Position numbers and translations under genes: made by a program
Part shown: positions 1 to 9,314 of the stretch, one piece after another
Position numbering within the stretch: the first letter of the stretch is position 1
How the letters are laid out: every line of letters begins with the position of its first letter
The notes under the pieces: generated by a model
The model's database searches: none
Told to the model about the DNA's origin: nothing
Seen by the model: the letters and a program-made list of their open reading frames with translations, nothing else
Source of the DNA: Clostridia bacterium
GTDB lineage: Bacteria; Bacillota; Clostridia; UBA1212; UBA1255
Direction of reading: 5' to 3'
NCBI GenBank assembly: GCA_017517275.1
Contig: JAFWZX010000001.1
Coordinates: 1 to 64,000, forward strand
Length of the DNA: 64,000 bases

Positions 1-232
1 CTGCCTGATTTACCCGTATGAGTTACGGTTGCCTTTTGGACTTCATCGCATCTTGCCGACTTATCCGTCATACGAGCCTTGGTATCAGGTTTCTGTTCGT
101 CAGGCTACGATTTCGCTATTGCTTCTTCTCTCCCACACCTCGCGATGTGAAACTTGCAAATTGCTTTGGGGTTCGTTGGCAACTACGCCCCTTGTGGACT
201 TTCACCACAGACGAACGGCATGCCCGTCATAC
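1..232 (-). mobile_element. 5' fragment of a group II (IIC-like) intron
   Basis: Read on the - strand from 232, the sequence begins GTATGACGGGCAT and carries elements I recognise from domain I of clostridial group II introns, such as GGTGAAAGTCCAC, AATCGTAGCCTGACGAACAG and GGATAAGTCGGCAA. A second, diverged copy lies at 63536-63773. The 5' end sits 4 nt after the stem of the terminator at 237-274, which is the usual target of group IIC introns. The intron continues past the left window edge, so whether a reverse transcriptase follows cannot be seen. Family assignment is by recognition, not by a covariance model. Confidence 0.7.
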
Positions 233-236
233 AAGC

Positions 237-274
237 AAAACGCACTCCGACCGTTCTGTCCCGGAGTGCGTTTT
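237..274 (-). terminator. Rho-independent terminator of the surface-protein operon
   Basis: A perfect 13-bp stem (AAAACGCACTCCG paired with CGGAGTGCGTTTT) encloses a 12-nt loop. It lies 31 bp after the stop codon of the small zinc-ribbon gene and closes the long - strand operon. The U-tract side is cut short by the intron fragment, whose first base is at 232. The flanking runs of A and T would let it act on the + strand too. Confidence 0.85.
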
Positions 275-305
275 GTTGAAAGCCGAAACTCGGCATCGTG
301 TGTGA

Positions 306-521
306 TTATTTCTTTAGTTTTTGCAAGCAATTATTGCATAATTGACCACAGCCCGAGACATAGTTTTCACGCAAATCGATCGGCATGGTCGTTGGGATAT
401 TGGTTATTCTTCCACATATAACACAACGCTCAATTTTTTCTTTGCAGAAATTGAATTTTCGTGTCGATCTTTTTAGTTCTCTCGCTGCCATTGATACGCA
501 ATCATTTCTGACATCAGCCAT
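306..521 (-). CDS. small cysteine-rich zinc-ribbon-like protein
   Basis: This 71-residue protein has a CVIC pair (C33, C36) and a second cluster (C58, C62, C65), a spacing expected of a zinc ribbon; it has no signal peptide or membrane segment. The ATG overlaps the stop of the preceding gene by 8 bp and has an AAAGGA ribosome binding site inside that gene's 3' end, so translational coupling is likely. It is the last gene of the SipW/TasA-like operon and is followed by a strong terminator. I do not recognise a named family. A cytoplasmic accessory or regulatory role is only a guess. Confidence 0.6.
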   Translation of the reverse strand: MADVRNDCVSMAARELKRSTRKFNFCKEKIERCVICGRITNIPTTMPIDLRENYVSGCGQLCNNCLQKLKK

Positions 522-1179
522 TTGCTGTATCCTTTTTACGTTTAAGTATCAAGATTACCAAAGCAATTCCGCTCACGCCCGCAAGCATTGCATAGAAGTA
601 AAGATTGCTATTATCACCTGTTTGTGGTGGCTTAGGATCATCGGGATCAATGGGCATTTCTTCTGCTTTAAACTCCCAATCGATATATCCGATTGCGTCC
701 TGATATTCGTTACCCAATTCGATAGGAATATCAAGATTCAATATCAGATTCACTTCACCGCCGGAATATAAGGTGCCCAGATAAACCCAATCGGTCATTC
801 CTCCTGTTTGATCTGCTGCCGCATCAAACATATATGCCATTTCATTGTTCTCTGATTTCGCAATAGTCAAATGAAGTTTTGAAAGAAAATCAACTGAATC
901 CTCGTGAGCGCCATGAGAGCGGACATAGAGTTTAACTTTGACACCATACGATGAATCATTTTTAACCGTGATATCTTGCCTTACGCTGTCTCCGGGCATC
1001 AACCCTTTGTACTCAGTGAATAAGTCTGTTGGAGAATGAGAACTACCGGGTTCAAAGATAAACTTGCTCGAATCAGCACTATACGTTACCGTACCGGCTG
1101 CATATGCGGAAATTGACAAACCACACGTCATAGCAGTCACAACAAGGAGTGAGATAAGTATACTAATTATTTTCTTCAT
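514..1179 (-). CDS. sortase-anchored surface protein (PPQTG motif)
   Basis: The 221-residue product has a classic N-terminal signal peptide (MKKIISILISLLVV, with a likely cut after AYA near residue 28), a beta-rich exported domain, and a C-terminal wall-sorting signal: PPQTGD, a hydrophobic stretch (YFYAMLAGVSGIALVILIL) and a KRKK tail. The motif is an LPXTG variant, so covalent attachment to peptidoglycan by a sortase is expected; no sortase gene is in the window. The signal peptide is unlike the SipW-type leaders of its neighbours, so it may be cut by an ordinary signal peptidase. The start overlaps the preceding stop as ATGA. It could anchor or cap the surface fibre made by the operon. Confidence 0.8.
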   Translation of the reverse strand: MKKIISILISLLVVTAMTCGLSISAYAAGTVTYSADSSKFIFEPGSSHSPTDLFTEYKGLMPGDSVRQDITVKNDSSYGVKVKLYVRSHGAHEDSVDFLSKLHLTIAKSENNEMAYMFDAAADQTGGMTDWVYLGTLYSGGEVNLILNLDIPIELGNEYQDAIGYIDWEFKAEEMPIDPDDPKPPQTGDNSNLYFYAMLAGVSGIALVILILKRKKDTANG

Positions 1180-1808
1180 TGCAATCTTCCTCCTTTTTTA
1201 CTGATTGTTCCATCATCAGAAACCGTAACACCCCATTGGTCTGAAACCGTAGACGCAGGTGTAGATTGAATTGCTGAAGCAACGATTTCAATTGAAAGGT
1301 AATATTGCGTGTTATCGGTTCCTACAGGTGCGGTTACGCCGCTCATCAATGCTGCATTGCTGATTAAGATCTCTGTAAGATTGTTGGGAGAAACGGCTTT
1401 GCTGAAATAATAAAAGCCGTCTCCACCATCAAACCAACCATCCTCGCCATCCTCGCTGAGGTTATAGGTAATCGTATAATCGGTGTTTTGAATTGGTTTT
1501 TGCGCCCAAACTCTTGTGCCGTCTGCATTCATCCAGTTTACTGTCACGGCAACTCGGATATAGGCATCCGTGTCGCCTGTGTTTTGAATCTGAACGTTTT
1601 CCTTGACGTTGCCTGTGTTCGTTACTGAATCGGTAACAAGCGTTCCGTTATTTTCAACAACTGCACAAGAAACCTTTGAAGGCTTGAATGTGTTTTCTAC
1701 AGGATCGGTTTCGGTAAAAACGTAAGCAAGTGTAGCAACAACCGCAACTGCAAGAAGTAGAATAACAGATGTGATAATGATTGAGTTTTTACTGATGAAT
1801 TTTTTCAT
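1176..1808 (-). CDS. TasA/CalY-like exported protein (SipW-type leader)
   Basis: This 210-residue protein has a charged start, a long hydrophobic stretch ending in ATLAYVFTETDPVENTF, and then a beta-sandwich-like domain with NTGDTDAYIRVAVTVNW. The A-x-L-A-Y-x-F/T-x-T/D-x-D leader is the hallmark of SipW substrates such as TasA and camelysin. It is more distant from the upstream paralogues and lies downstream of the giant adhesin, so it may be a minor or tip subunit. An AAGGAG site precedes the ATG. Its stop overlaps the start of the PPQTG protein, which indicates co-translation. Confidence 0.78.
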   Translation of the reverse strand: MKKFISKNSIIITSVILLLAVAVVATLAYVFTETDPVENTFKPSKVSCAVVENNGTLVTDSVTNTGNVKENVQIQNTGDTDAYIRVAVTVNWMNADGTRVWAQKPIQNTDYTITYNLSEDGEDGWFDGGDGFYYFSKAVSPNNLTEILISNAALMSGVTAPVGTDNTQYYLSIEIVASAIQSTPASTVSDQWGVTVSDDGTISKKGGRLQ

Positions 1809-1822
1809 GTCATTCTCCTTTC

Positions 1823-4800
1823 TTAATTACTCTTAAAGATGTTGTTACACCAACTGTCGCCGTCGAGCCAATAGGGATTGCTGCGTTCGTTAGTAAACAT
1901 GATCACGTTTCCTGTGGGATTAAGTGTAAATTCTGCGCCGTCCGCAATGGTATCATCGGTAATCACCACTGTGGTTTCATTTTTTACAACACCGTTGTTT
2001 GTGTATCTCCAAGACCATCCAGTGATTTCAACGATCTTGTATTTCTTACCAACTGTAAGGCCGTCAATTGTAACAGATCCGTTTCCGTGAACCGTTACTG
2101 TAAGCTCAAGTCCTTCCTCGTCAGTAATTCTAAATAGGAACGTTTGGTTTTCATCGATAGGATCATGTCCCTGCTTCTGAATCTTCAAAGAAGTGAGATT
2201 ATATTCGAACTTTGCATAGTAGGTGGCAGCTACGTGGAGACCATTGACCTGCTTAGGTTCGATGACACGAGATTCTGTAACAAATTGTGTGCAAGCCTCA
2301 TCCTTGTACCAACCAACGAACTTGTAAGCGGCACTGGTTGCATCCGCAGCAGACAGAGGTCTACCGTTAATCACATTGACCGTCTGACTGGTAGGAGTTA
2401 CCGTACCGCAACCGGCGGGACCCTTTACAACGTAGTTGATGGTAACCTGATCCTCTGCATAATAGAAAATGATCACGTTCGCCACAGGATTTTGCATATT
2501 AGCATCCTGCTCGATCTGAATGATGTGGTTAACGGGAGAATTACTTACCAGATGGTATCCGCTAAACGTATGGTTGGGGGATACGGAGATGGATTCGCTG
2601 TAATACTTCATCGAATCTTCCGTGATAAAAGCATCGGTCTCCAGAAGTACACCTGAGCCTTCGATTCTATACTCGACCTTGTAAGGATACCTGTTTCTCG
2701 TATAGAAGAGCTTCAGGTGCAGGCCTTCTGCGGTGAGCTCGCCGGTGGTAAGCGTATCTGCGATACCGGGATTGTAAGTAAATCCGTTAATCGTTCTGGG
2801 AGTTTCGGTATAAATCGAACCAATCGTACCGACGGATTCATAGGTAGAATACTCATACCAGGATCCGTCCAGGTTCTGTGTATAGTGAGATACCTTGTAA
2901 TACGCATGAACGGTATCCACGGTGTAGAAGAAGTATATTTCGTTGACTGCATCATCTGCACCACTGAGTACCAAAGACTGCTGATAAGCGTTCGGCATGT
3001 AGCCCTGCACCTGTACAAAGTTTTCGGTTACGATGGCATCTCGGCTGTTGACCGTCTTATCCGATACGATCTTGTAATAAGTCTTACCGCCATACTCAAT
3101 CGTTCCGTAACTCGTCGCACCGTCATTCAGGGTTTCTGCAAGATAATAAACGGTGTAAGGCACAGCATCCTTGTAGACATATTCAAAGACGTATTCGTAA
3201 GAAGGAAGATTGTCTTTAAGGTTAAACTCAATAGAATGGCTGGGAACCGTGGGGAAATAGCCGGACTGATAACCCGGATTCAGAGCGTCTCCGGTCTTTG
3301 CATGGAAGGTCATGGTTTCGCCGGCGAATTGCTTACCGGTCTCTCTTTCAGCAATTTCCGTATTCGTTCCCTTCAGCACGTACTTGATGGTGTAAGGAAG
3401 CTGAACATTGGAGCTCCATTTTGCATAGATCTGCAGATCCTTTGTGACCGGCATATTCTTAAAGTCAAACGCCTTTTCAGTATTGCCGTCCATATAGAAC
3501 CAGCCTACGAAGGTGTAGGGGGTGTTTTCGGGATCCTCGGGGATATACTGCTGCTGCAGGAAGGAACCGTGAGGAAGCTTAATGGTTTCCTGGATGATAT
3601 CGTTGCCGGTGGGGAAAGATCCGTCCGCATTCTTGTAACGGTAGATCGTTACGTCGTGCTCAACGGGAACCCACTTGGCGTAAAGAAGCTTATTAGAGGA
3701 AGGCATGGTAGTATTGGAAAGAACCACTTCTTCGCCGGTACATTCGGGGTTCTGATACCATCCTGCAAACTGAACGGAGCCTGCTTCGTAGTAGGAAGGA
3801 GGAGTAGGAGTGAATGCATAGGAACCGAGATTATACAGATACTTGACACTCGCTGTTTTTTCTATTGTCTCACCATTATTGAATTCAAGAATGTACTGGT
3901 TACGGAGGTAGTAGAACTTAGCATTATTATAGGAGTTACCGTTGGCTGTACCTTCCTTATATGTAAAACCTTCAATGCCGTATCTCTCTTCATCTGTAAC
4001 ATTACCGCTGCTTGAGCTGACATCTGTGTGATGAAGAACATACGTTACGCCGTTATAAACTATAGTATTGGTATCTCCAGGAAGTGCTTCTGTGTAATAA
4101 TAAGCTTTGTAGCTACTATTACCTGTTTTAGGTCCCCAGAACTTAGCGCCACCAACAGGCATAATCTGAATGCTGTTCTGCCAAGTGTTGTTCTTATTCT
4201 GCACTAACCAGCTGGAACTTTCATTATACGTAGGCCACTTGGAAAGAATACTTGCTCCCCACTTGGCCGTAATACGCAGAGTGGTATACTCGTTTGTACA
4301 GCTTTGATTATTATGAAACTCTACCGCATATTCAACACGATCATAAAACACGTTCATAACGGTAGTACCGTCTGCCGCAACGGTAACGGACTTATTCTTT
4401 TCCGGATCGGTATTCAGCGTCCACAATGCGGAATCGTATTCATCTCCGGTAGGCGTGTTCAGACGACAGCTACTTGAGTGAGTATGTGCAATACAAGAAG
4501 GATAACAAGAAGCATTATGAACATGCAGAGAGCAGTCTACACATGAATCTATGTGTGTATGCTCACAATTGCTGGTAGTCACATTAATATCTGTTCCGCT
4601 ATTAACGCTTCTGCTAAGTTCATACCAAGTTCCGTCAATCTCTTTATAGTAATGGTAGCCCGAAAGCCGTCCTCCGGTTCGTACGACACCATTATCCCAT
4701 TTTTCACTGGAATTTAAAGTGTTGATCGTATTAGTATTCGTTACCTCAGTAAGCGTAGCGTCGTTGTTACCCACTCTTACGGCGTAACACTGTGCGGAAT

Positions 4801-7800
4801 GCTTGTGTGTACAATTGCCATAGCATGTATCAGTATGCGTATGCCCTTCTTGATTACACGTCGTTGTGCAACCGGCGTTATGGGTATGCTCATCCAAGGT
4901 ACAAACCATTTGATTTGTGCCAAAAGTCAACGTAGAGCCAACCTTGGCATAAATCTCAACGGATTCCTTGTAGGAATATCCATCGTCATTGGGATTCTCG
5001 CCCCAGTATACGATGGTCACCTTGGCGTTTTCGGCAGCCTTCCAAATCGCCTTATAGGTCTTGCCGTTTACAGGCATTGTGTCAGGAAGAGTGTCAGCAA
5101 TGCCGTCGCCGGAACCGGAGGTGATATCATCCCAACCAACGAAGGTGTAGCCTGCCTTAGTGGGACTCGGAATATCCAGCTTCACACCGTGACGGGCAAA
5201 GATAGGCTGTACACCGTAACCGCCGTCCAGGTCAAACTTCATCAGGTAGTAGATACGGTCGTAGTACAGATTGAATACCGTACTGCCGTCTGCCGCTACG
5301 GATGCCGTAGTAGTGGTCATCTTCGTCTGATAATAACCGGGAATAGGCATAGAAATCGCATCGATCACGGTTCCGGTCAGAGCATACATGGTTCTCGTCA
5401 TCAGAAGCTGATAGTTATCATCCTCCGCATTCTGTGTATAAATATTGACGGTATACGAAACATTCGTGGGCTGATAGAATACGTTCAGTTCGAAGTCTTC
5501 GGTCAGGTAGCCCTCAAACTTCCATTCATCCATACGGACGAAAGTGCCGTTCTCATTCATCACGTAAGGCAGATAGCCCATAACGGTGGGGAATACTACG
5601 GGGTCTGTCAACTGGGTCGTAGATCCAACAGATGAAGTATAGGCAGGAGCTGCGATCTGCATATTGTGATAGTAGAGATAATTGATCTCAATTTTATAGA
5701 TCGTAGTATCGCCACTACCGGTCGTACCATCTGAAGCGTCAGCCAAAGCAACGACATTTCTAGGCCTTGATCTGTAGGATGCAACAGCGGACACTTCGTT
5801 ATTCACAGTGATAACAAAGGTGTTTCTGACCATATTGGTGCCATCCGAAACAGTCAGACGAATGTAAATTTCAGATGTCGTAGCATCTACCGCATGGATG
5901 AAATTCGAATCGAGATACGTTCCATCCTTATACGGATCAAATACGGGCTTGAAGGTTGCAGACTGTCCCTGCAGCCACCACATATCGTATGTTTTGTCAA
6001 AGAGCACTTCCCAGGAGTAAGTCAGATCTCCGGTGAGAGTCGTATTGGCGGAAAGCGCGGAGTTGAAAGACTGCAAATCAGAAGCAGAAATATTCATATT
6101 TTCTGCAACTTCGCCATCGACCAGAACATCTACCGTATCATCGCTCGGCTTAGGTTCCAAAAGGGTGATGATAATGGGTTCGGTAATAACCGTCTTACTA
6201 CCTGCAGAAGTAACGCAACGAACTTTTACTTGATCGTTTTCATCCTTCAGGCTTATTATCATACCTGCCACGATGGTAATCTCCGCATCGTTTTCACCGG
6301 AAATATTCACCCACAGATCGTTTTCGGTGTCGTAGCAGATCTGCCATTTGTATGTGATATCTGCGCTCTGCAAAGAAGTAATTGCAGAAACAACCACTCC
6401 CGCAGAAGTAGTAACCGACGTGTTGACAACGGGATCGCCGTTGGAATCAAAGACACCGGCGGTGCCATCGACATTGATACCGATAAGGTCAGTAGACTCG
6501 CACCAATGTGCGTGTGCAAAATCTTCCGGCCAAACATAACCAGGAGCAGCATCAATCTTATAGAGCAATCTTGCGTTGCCGGCATCGAAATAGTAATCGG
6601 TGATAATGAGTTTTTCGGGAAGATTGGTTTTGAACGCCATGGTAGCGTTGAGGCTCATGGGTTCGGGATAAAGCATTAACAGATCATGGCTAATCTCAGC
6701 CGTTGCACCAAGGGCTGCGCCGTAGTTGGTGGAGATCACGACAACGGAGAATCCATCAATTTCAAAAGTGGCGTATCCGTCAGCGACTACGAAGGGGCCG
6801 AGAAGCTCGGTTTTACCATTGTGCAGGTGATACACGGTGAAGAAGTCACCGTCTTCCAGACCAAGCTGGGCTGCAAGAATCGATACGGTAACGGTTTCAC
6901 CTTCAGCGGGCTGCCATTCCGAATCGTTCTGCTTAATCTTAACGTCAAGCGCAAGCGCAATCTCAAACGACTCAACGCCATTCACCTCGGTGCCGCTTGC
7001 ATCTTCAAGATTCAGTTCTGCATCCTCGGGGATATTACCCGAAACGGTAACGGCTACATTCTCACCCTCGGAAGTGGTGATATCCTTCGAGATTTCAAAC
7101 TCGGGATCATTGGGCTCGGAAGCTACAAGCGTTAAGGGAATCGCCTTACTGTACGCAATCTGGTTTCCCGCCTGAGACTTGCAACGGATATTGACAACAC
7201 CCTCGTCGTTGAACAAAGCAGCAACCATACCGTAGGAAATATTGATGGCAGCAACATCTTCACCGTAAATGTCTACCCACTTGCCATCTTCATATTCAAT
7301 CTCCCATTGATAGTTTACGCCTGCGGTGAGCTGAGAGAGAGAGGAAACGGCGGTGAATTCGAGCTTTTCGTAGATGGGAAGGGTGATGGCTGAAACCGCA
7401 TTTCCGTTTTCATCGGTTACGGTAACTCTGCCATCTCCGTATTCTTCGGGTAATTCGCCGAGAGTTACATCGGATGCCTTTACAATGAAGTAAGGAGAAC
7501 CGATGAAGCCTTCACTTTCAAGCCAATAGTAAATCTCATCGTTATATGTAAAGGAATAACCTGCTTTGAATTCAGCGGGAAGTTGTGCCGCGAGATAGTC
7601 TTTTGCACCAAATTGATTATCATACAGCGTTACACTTTCACCTGTAAAGTAAGCGGTTTCTGCAAGCCAATCAAAAGATTCAAGCAAAAATTCAAACACG
7701 ATAACGGATGATGCGGAATTTGTATATACAATATCACTGACATCGTATCCCATTTTATCGGTAACGGCTGCCGAAAAAACGACTTCGTCAACGTACAGAA

Positions 7801-8572
7801 AAGCTGCTCCATAGAGTACATCTTCATTATAGGTATCGGTCGCGATCTGTTCTGCTGTGTAAAGGATACCGACATTTCCGTCCACAGATGTCCAAGGAGC
7901 ACCGTTCGCTTTTGTAATTTCAACCTTCAGTGCGTTGCTCCAGGAGCCGTTTTCCTCATGTACAAATGCAAGTGATGAAACAGAATAATCGTCATTATGA
8001 TCGGTTATTGAGATCGTTGCATCTGCAAGAGCATCGGGACCGGAAAGGACAAAACGAACGTTGGTAAGATTGTTTACAGAAACATTTATGATGCGGATCA
8101 CGTCGTTTTCGTTGTAGATCACAAGATAAGGATCATATCCATCTTCAAGACCAATATCATCGGAGTATAAGATCCAGGGCTTTTCCTGAAGGATTTCGGG
8201 AAGGTCGTCACCTGTCACCTTATACCAATGGAAGCCATTTTCCTCATCGTAGTGATAGTCGGTGATCTTGAGCACAAGATCGTTTGCGGGGATATCGTCA
8301 TAAAGTACCCAATTCTCATATCCGACCTCTGAATTTCCGTAATAGTCAGACATTTCGGCGGCAGTACTGTTCATAAGTGTGTCTTGGTCAATAAGAAGGA
8401 AATCCGTCCACCAGTCAAATATTGCCTGTTTACCAATATTAACTTCTAAGTTAATAGGTCCCCTCGAATCTGCTACAACCGAATATACCGGCTTTGATTG
8501 CGTAAGCATTGGTATAAGCATACTAATGCAAAGTACAAGAGACAAAATTCTTTTCATGATTCCGTATTTCAT
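1823..8572 (-). CDS. giant InlB-repeat adhesin, 2249 residues
   Basis: The protein opens with a signal peptide (MKYGIMKRILSLVLCISMLIP) after an AAGGAGG site. Residues of about 40-1100 form beta-rich immunoglobulin-like modules. From about residue 1110 there are InlB B-type repeats (for example FDLDGG followed by GYTFVGWD; later YKFVGWYKDEAC). Two Cys/His-rich clusters at about 1226-1262 and 1345-1385 repeat HTHxxxCY-like units. A CnaB/SpaA-like domain occupies about 2120-2230. The end (ERSNPYWLDGDSWCNNIF) has no LPXTG motif and no membrane segment, so anchoring is unexplained. It lies inside the SipW/TasA-like operon and is probably the large adhesive component. Ligand unknown. Confidence 0.85.
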   Translation of the reverse strand: MKYGIMKRILSLVLCISMLIPMLTQSKPVYSVVADSRGPINLEVNIGKQAIFDWWTDFLLIDQDTLMNSTAAEMSDYYGNSEVGYENWVLYDDIPANDLVLKITDYHYDEENGFHWYKVTGDDLPEILQEKPWILYSDDIGLEDGYDPYLVIYNENDVIRIINVSVNNLTNVRFVLSGPDALADATISITDHNDDYSVSSLAFVHEENGSWSNALKVEITKANGAPWTSVDGNVGILYTAEQIATDTYNEDVLYGAAFLYVDEVVFSAAVTDKMGYDVSDIVYTNSASSVIVFEFLLESFDWLAETAYFTGESVTLYDNQFGAKDYLAAQLPAEFKAGYSFTYNDEIYYWLESEGFIGSPYFIVKASDVTLGELPEEYGDGRVTVTDENGNAVSAITLPIYEKLEFTAVSSLSQLTAGVNYQWEIEYEDGKWVDIYGEDVAAINISYGMVAALFNDEGVVNIRCKSQAGNQIAYSKAIPLTLVASEPNDPEFEISKDITTSEGENVAVTVSGNIPEDAELNLEDASGTEVNGVESFEIALALDVKIKQNDSEWQPAEGETVTVSILAAQLGLEDGDFFTVYHLHNGKTELLGPFVVADGYATFEIDGFSVVVISTNYGAALGATAEISHDLLMLYPEPMSLNATMAFKTNLPEKLIITDYYFDAGNARLLYKIDAAPGYVWPEDFAHAHWCESTDLIGINVDGTAGVFDSNGDPVVNTSVTTSAGVVVSAITSLQSADITYKWQICYDTENDLWVNISGENDAEITIVAGMIISLKDENDQVKVRCVTSAGSKTVITEPIIITLLEPKPSDDTVDVLVDGEVAENMNISASDLQSFNSALSANTTLTGDLTYSWEVLFDKTYDMWWLQGQSATFKPVFDPYKDGTYLDSNFIHAVDATTSEIYIRLTVSDGTNMVRNTFVITVNNEVSAVASYRSRPRNVVALADASDGTTGSGDTTIYKIEINYLYYHNMQIAAPAYTSSVGSTTQLTDPVVFPTVMGYLPYVMNENGTFVRMDEWKFEGYLTEDFELNVFYQPTNVSYTVNIYTQNAEDDNYQLLMTRTMYALTGTVIDAISMPIPGYYQTKMTTTTASVAADGSTVFNLYYDRIYYLMKFDLDGGYGVQPIFARHGVKLDIPSPTKAGYTFVGWDDITSGSGDGIADTLPDTMPVNGKTYKAIWKAAENAKVTIVYWGENPNDDGYSYKESVEIYAKVGSTLTFGTNQMVCTLDEHTHNAGCTTTCNQEGHTHTDTCYGNCTHKHSAQCYAVRVGNNDATLTEVTNTNTINTLNSSEKWDNGVVRTGGRLSGYHYYKEIDGTWYELSRSVNSGTDINVTTSNCEHTHIDSCVDCSLHVHNASCYPSCIAHTHSSSCRLNTPTGDEYDSALWTLNTDPEKNKSVTVAADGTTVMNVFYDRVEYAVEFHNNQSCTNEYTTLRITAKWGASILSKWPTYNESSSWLVQNKNNTWQNSIQIMPVGGAKFWGPKTGNSSYKAYYYTEALPGDTNTIVYNGVTYVLHHTDVSSSSGNVTDEERYGIEGFTYKEGTANGNSYNNAKFYYLRNQYILEFNNGETIEKTASVKYLYNLGSYAFTPTPPSYYEAGSVQFAGWYQNPECTGEEVVLSNTTMPSSNKLLYAKWVPVEHDVTIYRYKNADGSFPTGNDIIQETIKLPHGSFLQQQYIPEDPENTPYTFVGWFYMDGNTEKAFDFKNMPVTKDLQIYAKWSSNVQLPYTIKYVLKGTNTEIAERETGKQFAGETMTFHAKTGDALNPGYQSGYFPTVPSHSIEFNLKDNLPSYEYVFEYVYKDAVPYTVYYLAETLNDGATSYGTIEYGGKTYYKIVSDKTVNSRDAIVTENFVQVQGYMPNAYQQSLVLSGADDAVNEIYFFYTVDTVHAYYKVSHYTQNLDGSWYEYSTYESVGTIGSIYTETPRTINGFTYNPGIADTLTTGELTAEGLHLKLFYTRNRYPYKVEYRIEGSGVLLETDAFITEDSMKYYSESISVSPNHTFSGYHLVSNSPVNHIIQIEQDANMQNPVANVIIFYYAEDQVTINYVVKGPAGCGTVTPTSQTVNVINGRPLSAADATSAAYKFVGWYKDEACTQFVTESRVIEPKQVNGLHVAATYYAKFEYNLTSLKIQKQGHDPIDENQTFLFRITDEEGLELTVTVHGNGSVTIDGLTVGKKYKIVEITGWSWRYTNNGVVKNETTVVITDDTIADGAEFTLNPTGNVIMFTNERSNPYWLDGDSWCNNIFKSN

Positions 8573-8589
8573 TTTGCTTTACCTCCTTA

Positions 8590-9156
8590 CTATGCTTTCG
8601 GCCAGCCGACAGCTTCAAATACCGTGCTACCGTTGTTAACAACCTGCGTTGCTTGTGCATTGATTTTTATGGTAGCTTTACTTTGCTGATACATGTTGCT
8701 CATATTAGATGCGAACGTCACTTTCGTAAACAGCGGTGCTGTTGTTTCTCCGGGATTAAGAATATCTTTGTAATAGAAATAACCGTCCTGTTCAATCCAA
8801 TATTGCGTATTCAAATCATATGTAATGAGTGACAAATCTACCTCACCGATGATACCGTCGGCAAGTAATATGGATTTTGCTACAGAAACACGAATCCAAG
8901 ACGGTTGAACTCCGACGTTCTTTACTTGAACAATTTTTGATACATCCATTCCGGGAAGGACATCCATCGCATCCTCGAAGGGGATTGGATCTCCACCACT
9001 ATCCGGGATGGCCAACTCCTGTAGTTCAATTTTGATATTCCCCATCGTTATTACATTAGTAGCAGTATCTTCATATGAAAAATATGCAGTCGTACTATAT
9101 GCAACAATTGATAAGCAAACAGCTATGAAAGCACAAACCAATAATTTCTTTTTCAT
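8590..9156 (-). CDS. TasA/CalY-like exported protein (SipW-type leader)
   Basis: The 188-residue product starts MKKKLLVCAFIAVCLSIVAY and continues TTAYFSYEDTATNVITMGNI, the SipW-type cleavage region with the following TMGNIxIEL strand. A beta-sandwich with PSWIRVSVAKS follows. It lies 17 bp upstream of the giant adhesin and 158 bp downstream of the three closely related paralogues, with two RNA hairpins between. That position suggests it works with the adhesin, for example as a linker to the fibre, but this is inference. Confidence 0.8.
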   Translation of the reverse strand: MKKKLLVCAFIAVCLSIVAYSTTAYFSYEDTATNVITMGNIKIELQELAIPDSGGDPIPFEDAMDVLPGMDVSKIVQVKNVGVQPSWIRVSVAKSILLADGIIGEVDLSLITYDLNTQYWIEQDGYFYYKDILNPGETTAPLFTKVTFASNMSNMYQQSKATIKINAQATQVVNNGSTVFEAVGWPKA

Positions 9157-9213
9157 TGCTCATTTCCTTCCATCAAATAAGATTATCTTATAAACCTGCT
9201 CATATTTATAGTA

Positions 9214-9278
9214 GGGCATATATGGATATCTCAGCCAAGCTGAGGTATCCGTATATACCCTGCTCCCAAAAGGGAGCA
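9214..9278. other. tandem intergenic hairpins inside the surface operon
   Basis: A 22-bp imperfect inverted repeat (arms 9214-9235 and 9239-9260, 19 of 22 positions matching) is followed by a compact hairpin TGCTCCC-AAAA-GGGAGCA at 9261-9278. Neither is followed by a U-tract on the - strand, so this is not a standard terminator. The hairpins separate the upstream fibre-subunit genes from the downstream adhesin half of the operon, and they could slow transcription, protect an mRNA 3' end, or act as an RNase processing site. Confidence 0.5.
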
Positions 9279-9314
9279 GAGTGTATGAGTGTATGTAAGG
9301 TGAGTATTTAAAAA

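Noticed and set aside
29-421. Open frames on the + strand at the left edge
   Set aside because: They lie over the intron-like repeat and the terminator, have no ribosome binding site, and the same non-coding repeat recurs near 63.6 kb.
2717-4015. 432-codon frame opposite the giant adhesin
   Set aside because: It is an antisense shadow of a repetitive gene with strong codon bias; no start signals and no recognisable domain.
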